From the NCBI GenBank assembly GCA_031273835.1, contig JAISRD010000014.1:1-17031 (forward strand): 17,031 nucleotides of DNA, written 5' to 3'. The notes under the pieces are model-generated. The model did not search any database, was not told where the DNA came from, and was given only the letters and a program-made list of their open reading frames with translations. Positions 14,401 to 17,031 of the stretch are shown here, piece by piece (the first letter of the stretch is position 1; every line of letters starts with the position of its first letter). This DNA is from Treponema sp. (GTDB lineage: Bacteria; Spirochaetota; Spirochaetia; Treponematales; Breznakiellaceae). Position numbers and translations under genes: made by a program.

Positions 14401-17031
14401 CGAGGGGTTTTCCGTCCCCGCCGACCAGCACTATATCCGCCCGGTGCTCCGTATCGGTAAGGAGCATATTCCGCGCGGCGTCTCCCCTGGGGAGGCGGAG
14501 CCCCACATAGCGGTCATAGGGGGAAAATTCCACGGCGCTCTGTTCCGTAGAAAAGGCCCCGGAAGATTCAAAGACCCTGGTCATAAAGCGGGCGCTGAGC
14601 CTGCCCGGCGCTTTGTCGCCGGGGTTAAGCTTGAGGGTAAAATCCGCCCGGCCCCGGTCGTCCAGGGTTCCCGTCCAGACTGTCTGCCGTTCCCCCGAAA
14701 CAGACCGCGAAGGGTCCCGGAAGGAATAATCGCCGTATTCGGAAAAACCCGCCGCGGTATCGGCAAAACTCACCGACAGGTCGGATTTCAGGCCCGGAGC
14801 GGGGGCGCCGTAAAGCCAGGACGCTTCCAGGGACACCGCCGTTTCCCGTCCGATAAAGGGCCGCTCCCCGCCCCTTACGGCGAAGGATCCCGCCCCCTTA
14901 AAATCAAGGTTCATCTTAAGCCGGTTGGGGATCACCGTTTCAACTTTTACCGTTTTGGCAAAGACGCTGCCCCCCACTTTGACCCGGGCGGTCCAGTTTC
15001 CCGTGGGAGCGTCGGCGGCGGTTGAAACCGTGAAGGGATAAAAACCGTCCACCGAAGAAGTAAGGGTTTGCTGTCCGCCGATCCGGCCCCGGGGGTCCTC
15101 AAGCTCAAAGGATACGGGGTGGGAGGCGGGCAGGGTCCCCAGGGGATCCGAGAGGAGGAAGGTAAGATAGATGTCGTCGCCGGGCCGCCATACTCCCCGT
15201 TCCCCGTAAATCAGGCCCCGGAGCCCCGACAGGGGCTTTTCCCCCGAAATGTCAAAATGGCTCACCGTTAAGGCCTGGGAATTATCGAGCTTGAGGTAGG
15301 CCCTGCCCAGGCCCCCGCTTCGGGCGGTGAGAAAATAGGGCAGCTTATTGCCCAATCCGCCGTCTAAAGGAACAGGGGAACCGGCGCCGAAGAGAACCAT
15401 GCCGTCCGGGCCGGTTTTGAGTTGGTAAAGGGAACGTCCCTGGTAGTTCAGCACCTCGATATCGACCCCCGGCAGGACCCCGGCGGTCTTTACATCCACC
15501 GCCGCGGCCATCCAGGAACCGTCCATGGATTTCTTTGCCAAAAGACCGAGATCGGAGATAAGGACATTACGCCCCACGGTGATATTGTGATCGTAGAAGT
15601 TAAGATAGAAGGCCGGATGACGGGGATTCATCCTGGAGTCATACCACTCATACCTGTTCTCCTGATACCAGTCCCAGTAACTCCCCTCGCCGTGGTTTCC
15701 GAAGGCGGGGAACTCATCTCCGGGAAATTCTATGCCGGAAAAATCTTCCCCCTCCTCCGGGCCGCCCTGGTACTTAACGTGCCGGGGGCGGAAACTCATC
15801 CGCAGATGGAACATATCGCCGGGGTATTTCCGGGCCAGTTCCGAAAGGTCGAGGCCGTGGCGTTTCCAGTTATTCCTGTCGGAATCCTTCCAGGGAAGGT
15901 CGAAGGCCCTGGTCCACAGGGGCTCGCCGACCCGCTCAAGTTCCCTGGTTTCCCCCAGGCTGTTCACCTGGAGGAACTGGACCATGTTGTCCCCGTAGAT
16001 CCTAAAGGCCTCCACCAGCAGGCCCGAAAGGTTCCGGGTTTCTATCACCATGGAAGTACCCTGGCTTGAGGGCAGTATGGTTCCCGTTCCGGTAAAGCGG
16101 AGTTCCGGAAGTTCCCATCTGCCGGGAACGACATACTCCGCCGGTTCCGCCAGGACCCTGCCGTCCAGGGCGGGAATATCCTGGAGGGTAACCACCGTCC
16201 CCGCGCCGACCCCGCCGGCGTTTCCCCGGCCGCCGAAGATCCGCAGGATATTTCCATTCAGGGAATACCTGACCTCGGTATTTCCCGAAAGGGAAATAAA
16301 ACCCCGGAGATCCTGGTTCTGTTTAAGGGGGGCGGAAAAGGCCGCCAGCACAATATCGTTTTCCATGCTGAAACCGATAAGCTCAAACCGGGCGTTTCCG
16401 GGGATGAGCACCGAAAGAAAGCCCTCGTCCTTACTGCCGAGGATCTTTCCGTCCCAGTTAAGGGCGGCGGTCCTTGAGGCCGGCCCCTGTTTAAGGGGCG
16501 GAAAACTGAAGCGGTGTTCCCCGTTTTCGTGGGCCCATTGGGGTTTTCCAAGTTCCCGTGCGCTGAGTACCTTTTCGATCTTTTCCGCGGGGGCGCCGGC
16601 GCCGGCGATTACCCTTCCCGCTATAAGGACCATCCCGTCGCTTGTGATCCGTACCGGGTCCAGCGCCACGTCGAGGCGGGGCAGGGCGGTTTCAAAGGTG
16701 AAACTAAAGGGCTGTAAGGGCGCGGGGGCGTCCCCCAGTACCGAAAGGCCGCTGGGGTCCACCCGGGCCGTGTATTCTTTTCCCGGTTCAAGGGGAGAGG
16801 CGGGGTTAAAAACAAGGGTGAAGGGATTTTTCCATGAAAGTTCCCCCCCGGCGGCGGGGTCCAGTTTGAACACCCCCGGGGGGATGGGTTTTTCCGTATC
16901 AAATTCCACGGTAAATTCCACTTCCACGGGATCGCTCCGCTCTATTATTCCCCCGGTAAGCCCCGCGACCAAAGCCGGATCGGCCGCCCCGGAGGCGGGT
17001 TTCGCGCAGGACGGCAGCAACAGGGCGGCAA
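11462..17031 (-). CDS. Bacterial alpha-2-macroglobulin-like lipoprotein with thioester motif (5' end outside window)
   Basis: Bacterial alpha-2-macroglobulins trap proteases in the periplasm or at the cell surface through a bait region and a reactive thioester. The frame is open to the window edge. The first residues read AALLLPSCAKPA, the end of a lipoprotein signal with the acylated Cys in LPSC, so the true start lies beyond 17031. Counting from the TTG at 17020, there is an Ig-like (Big_5-like) segment at about 28-115 and a macroglobulin MG2-like domain around YGERGVWRPGDD (Arg612). AVVDEGLLGL (Asp1111) follows, then the central A2M domain (about 1170-1260) and the thioester motif GCLEQTTS (Cys1407, Gln1410). 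The helical thioester domain has GGFSYWPGGES near 1453, and the C-terminal receptor-like domain ends in YGGSYLRPSIQAYAMYDES. No frameshift is seen. Such genes often lie beside pbpC; that side is outside the window. Confidence 0.95.
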   Translation of the reverse strand, partial: AALLLPSCAKPASGAADPALVAGLTGGIIERSDPVEVEFTVEFDTEKPIPPGVFKLDPAAGGELSWKNPFTLVFNPASPLEPGKEYTARVDPSGLSVLGDAPAPLQPFSFTFETALPRLDVALDPVRITSDGMVLIAGRVIAGAGAPAEKIEKVLSARELGKPQWAHENGEHRFSFPPLKQGPASRTAALNWDGKILGSKDEGFLSVLIPGNARFELIGFSMENDIVLAAFSAPLKQNQDLRGFISLSGNTEVRYSLNGNILRIFGGRGNAGGVGAGTVVTLQDIPALDGRVLAEPAEYVVPGRWELPELRFTGTGTILPSSQGTSMVIETRNLSGLLVEAFRIYGDNMVQFLQVNSLGETRELERVGEPLWTRAFDLPWKDSDRNNWKRHGLDLSELARKYPGDMFHLRMSFRPRHVKYQGGPEEGEDFSGIEFPGDEFPAFGNHGEGSYWDWYQENRYEWYDSRMNPRHPAFYLNFYDHNITVGRNVLISDLGLLAKKSMDGSWMAAAVDVKTAGVLPGVDIEVLNYQGRSLYQLKTGPDGMVLFGAGSPVPLDGGLGNKLPYFLTARSGGLGRAYLKLDNSQALTVSHFDISGEKPLSGLRGLIYGERGVWRPGDDIYLTFLLSDPLGTLPASHPVSFELEDPRGRIGGQQTLTSSVDGFYPFTVSTAADAPTGNWTARVKVGGSVFAKTVKVETVIPNRLKMNLDFKGAGSFAVRGGERPFIGRETAVSLEASWLYGAPAPGLKSDLSVSFADTAAGFSEYGDYSFRDPSRSVSGERQTVWTGTLDDRGRADFTLKLNPGDKAPGRLSARFMTRVFESSGAFSTEQSAVEFSPYDRYVGLRLPRGDAARNMLLTDTEHRADIVLVGGDGKPLGGRTELECALYKLQWRWWWEKGGEEAAEFASALSRKPVAEGKVSADNGRAVWNFQVKYPEWGRYMAVVRDPQGGHAAASELYIDWPGWAGRSTEGQGAAAMLVLTPEKIGYAAGEKAAVSFPSNSAAAALVVIEKSGGVLRKEWISCTDTLTRYEFTADPSMVPNVYVHVTLLQPHLQTKNDLPLRLYGITPVMVEDPRTQLSPRIAVKGNWEPETQVSFSVNEASGRPMAYTVAVVDEGLLGLTRFSLPNPRNTFYSREASFLKSWDIFADFMGAYSGQLETLLAIGGSDDGTLDSDKETRRFKPVVRFFGPYEIARGETKTETFTLPPYIGSLRIMVLAASSSGEYKGSTSGNQGVPARAYGTAEKSVIVSSDLMVFAAVPRMLSPGDEAEIPVTAALYKEGNRTVELTLSAAGAVLSGPGRQTLSFNGSGEKTARFRIKAPNLPGALRITVTASSPGIKTAREITDLSLRTTALPVTVSQVKLLSPGEAWNGTIAFPGREGTNAASAEFSRLPPLNLEGRLHYLISYPHGCLEQTTSAAFPQLYLDKVLALDAKQLAGIRTNIAAAVDRLAQFQISGGGFSYWPGGESAHDWSSSYAGHFLIEAKRAGYAVPQDMLNKFTAFQKNRTAAWSSSSGENQAEQAYRLYTLALAGEADLGSMNRLRERKDTKPDALWRLAAAYWYAGQRDTARNLVNSLDTRPVQEQYRELSGTFGSALRDKAIILETLVLLGDTGRAKALFEETARVLAGEAWLSTQETAYALMAVIPYMRGAPGGTAAQMSAELSFGGETRSLSFSTQLAQAELGSPRGTSSSFSVRNSSSLPLYARIALRGLPEEGKEPPLSRGLALTVEYRNERGEAVDPGSVKQGEDMEIRVAVRNTSLTDLREVALVHALPASWELINQRPGPEEGGSSAFKYQDLRDDRVMTYFDLNRGASLSVVLRVNKTYGGSYLRPSIQAYAMYDESIRAVIPGVPGPD

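Noticed and set aside
17018..17020. TTG at 17020 as the start of the macroglobulin gene
   Set aside because: It lies inside the hydrophobic end of the lipoprotein signal, only four codons before the lipobox cysteine. The real start must be further upstream, outside the window.

Overview
The window is a compact bacterial stretch in which every supported gene lies on the minus strand. Transcription therefore runs from high to low coordinates, and the longest gap between genes is only 177 bp. The gene content points to a spirochaete, most likely a treponeme of the termite-gut or free-living type: a V-type ATPase operon of the order E - DUF2764 - A - B - D - I - K (the arrangement known from treponemes and chlamydiae), an ispG, an exported TPR protein, and GC-rich codon use. 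The assignment rests on operon order and protein character, not on a database search.

Layout in the direction of transcription: (1) 17031-11462, a very large bacterial alpha-2-macroglobulin-like lipoprotein with an intact CLEQ thioester motif, whose extreme 5' end is cut off by the window edge; (2) 11284-10220, galM aldose 1-epimerase; (3) 10171-2469, an eight-gene V-ATPase cluster: an unrecognised 121-aa helical protein, atpE, a DUF2764-type protein, atpA, atpB, atpD, atpI and atpK; (4) 2411-1269, ispG of the MEP isoprenoid pathway; (5) 1252-44, an exported TPR-like protein.

The V-ATPase genes together encode a rotary enzyme. A (catalytic) and B (non-catalytic) form the head, D the central shaft, E the peripheral stalk, I the membrane stator and K the rotor ring. 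Several genes are translationally coupled: 1-bp gap E/DUF2764, 4-bp ATGA overlap DUF2764/A, 1-bp TAATG overlap D/I. Recognisable subunits C(d), F and G/H are absent from the cluster. Two uncharacterised genes, the 121-aa protein and the DUF2764 protein, sit where such subunits are usually encoded and are the best candidates for undescribed parts of the machine. The K subunit keeps the side chains that bind Na+ in the Enterococcus hirae ring, so a sodium-coupled enzyme is a concrete prediction.

No tRNA, rRNA, CRISPR array, insertion sequence or phage gene was seen. No convincing promoter or forward terminator could be placed. Small hairpins lie in the atpB-atpD and atpI-atpK gaps, and the IspG gene carries an odd GC-rich, palindrome-bearing linker segment.
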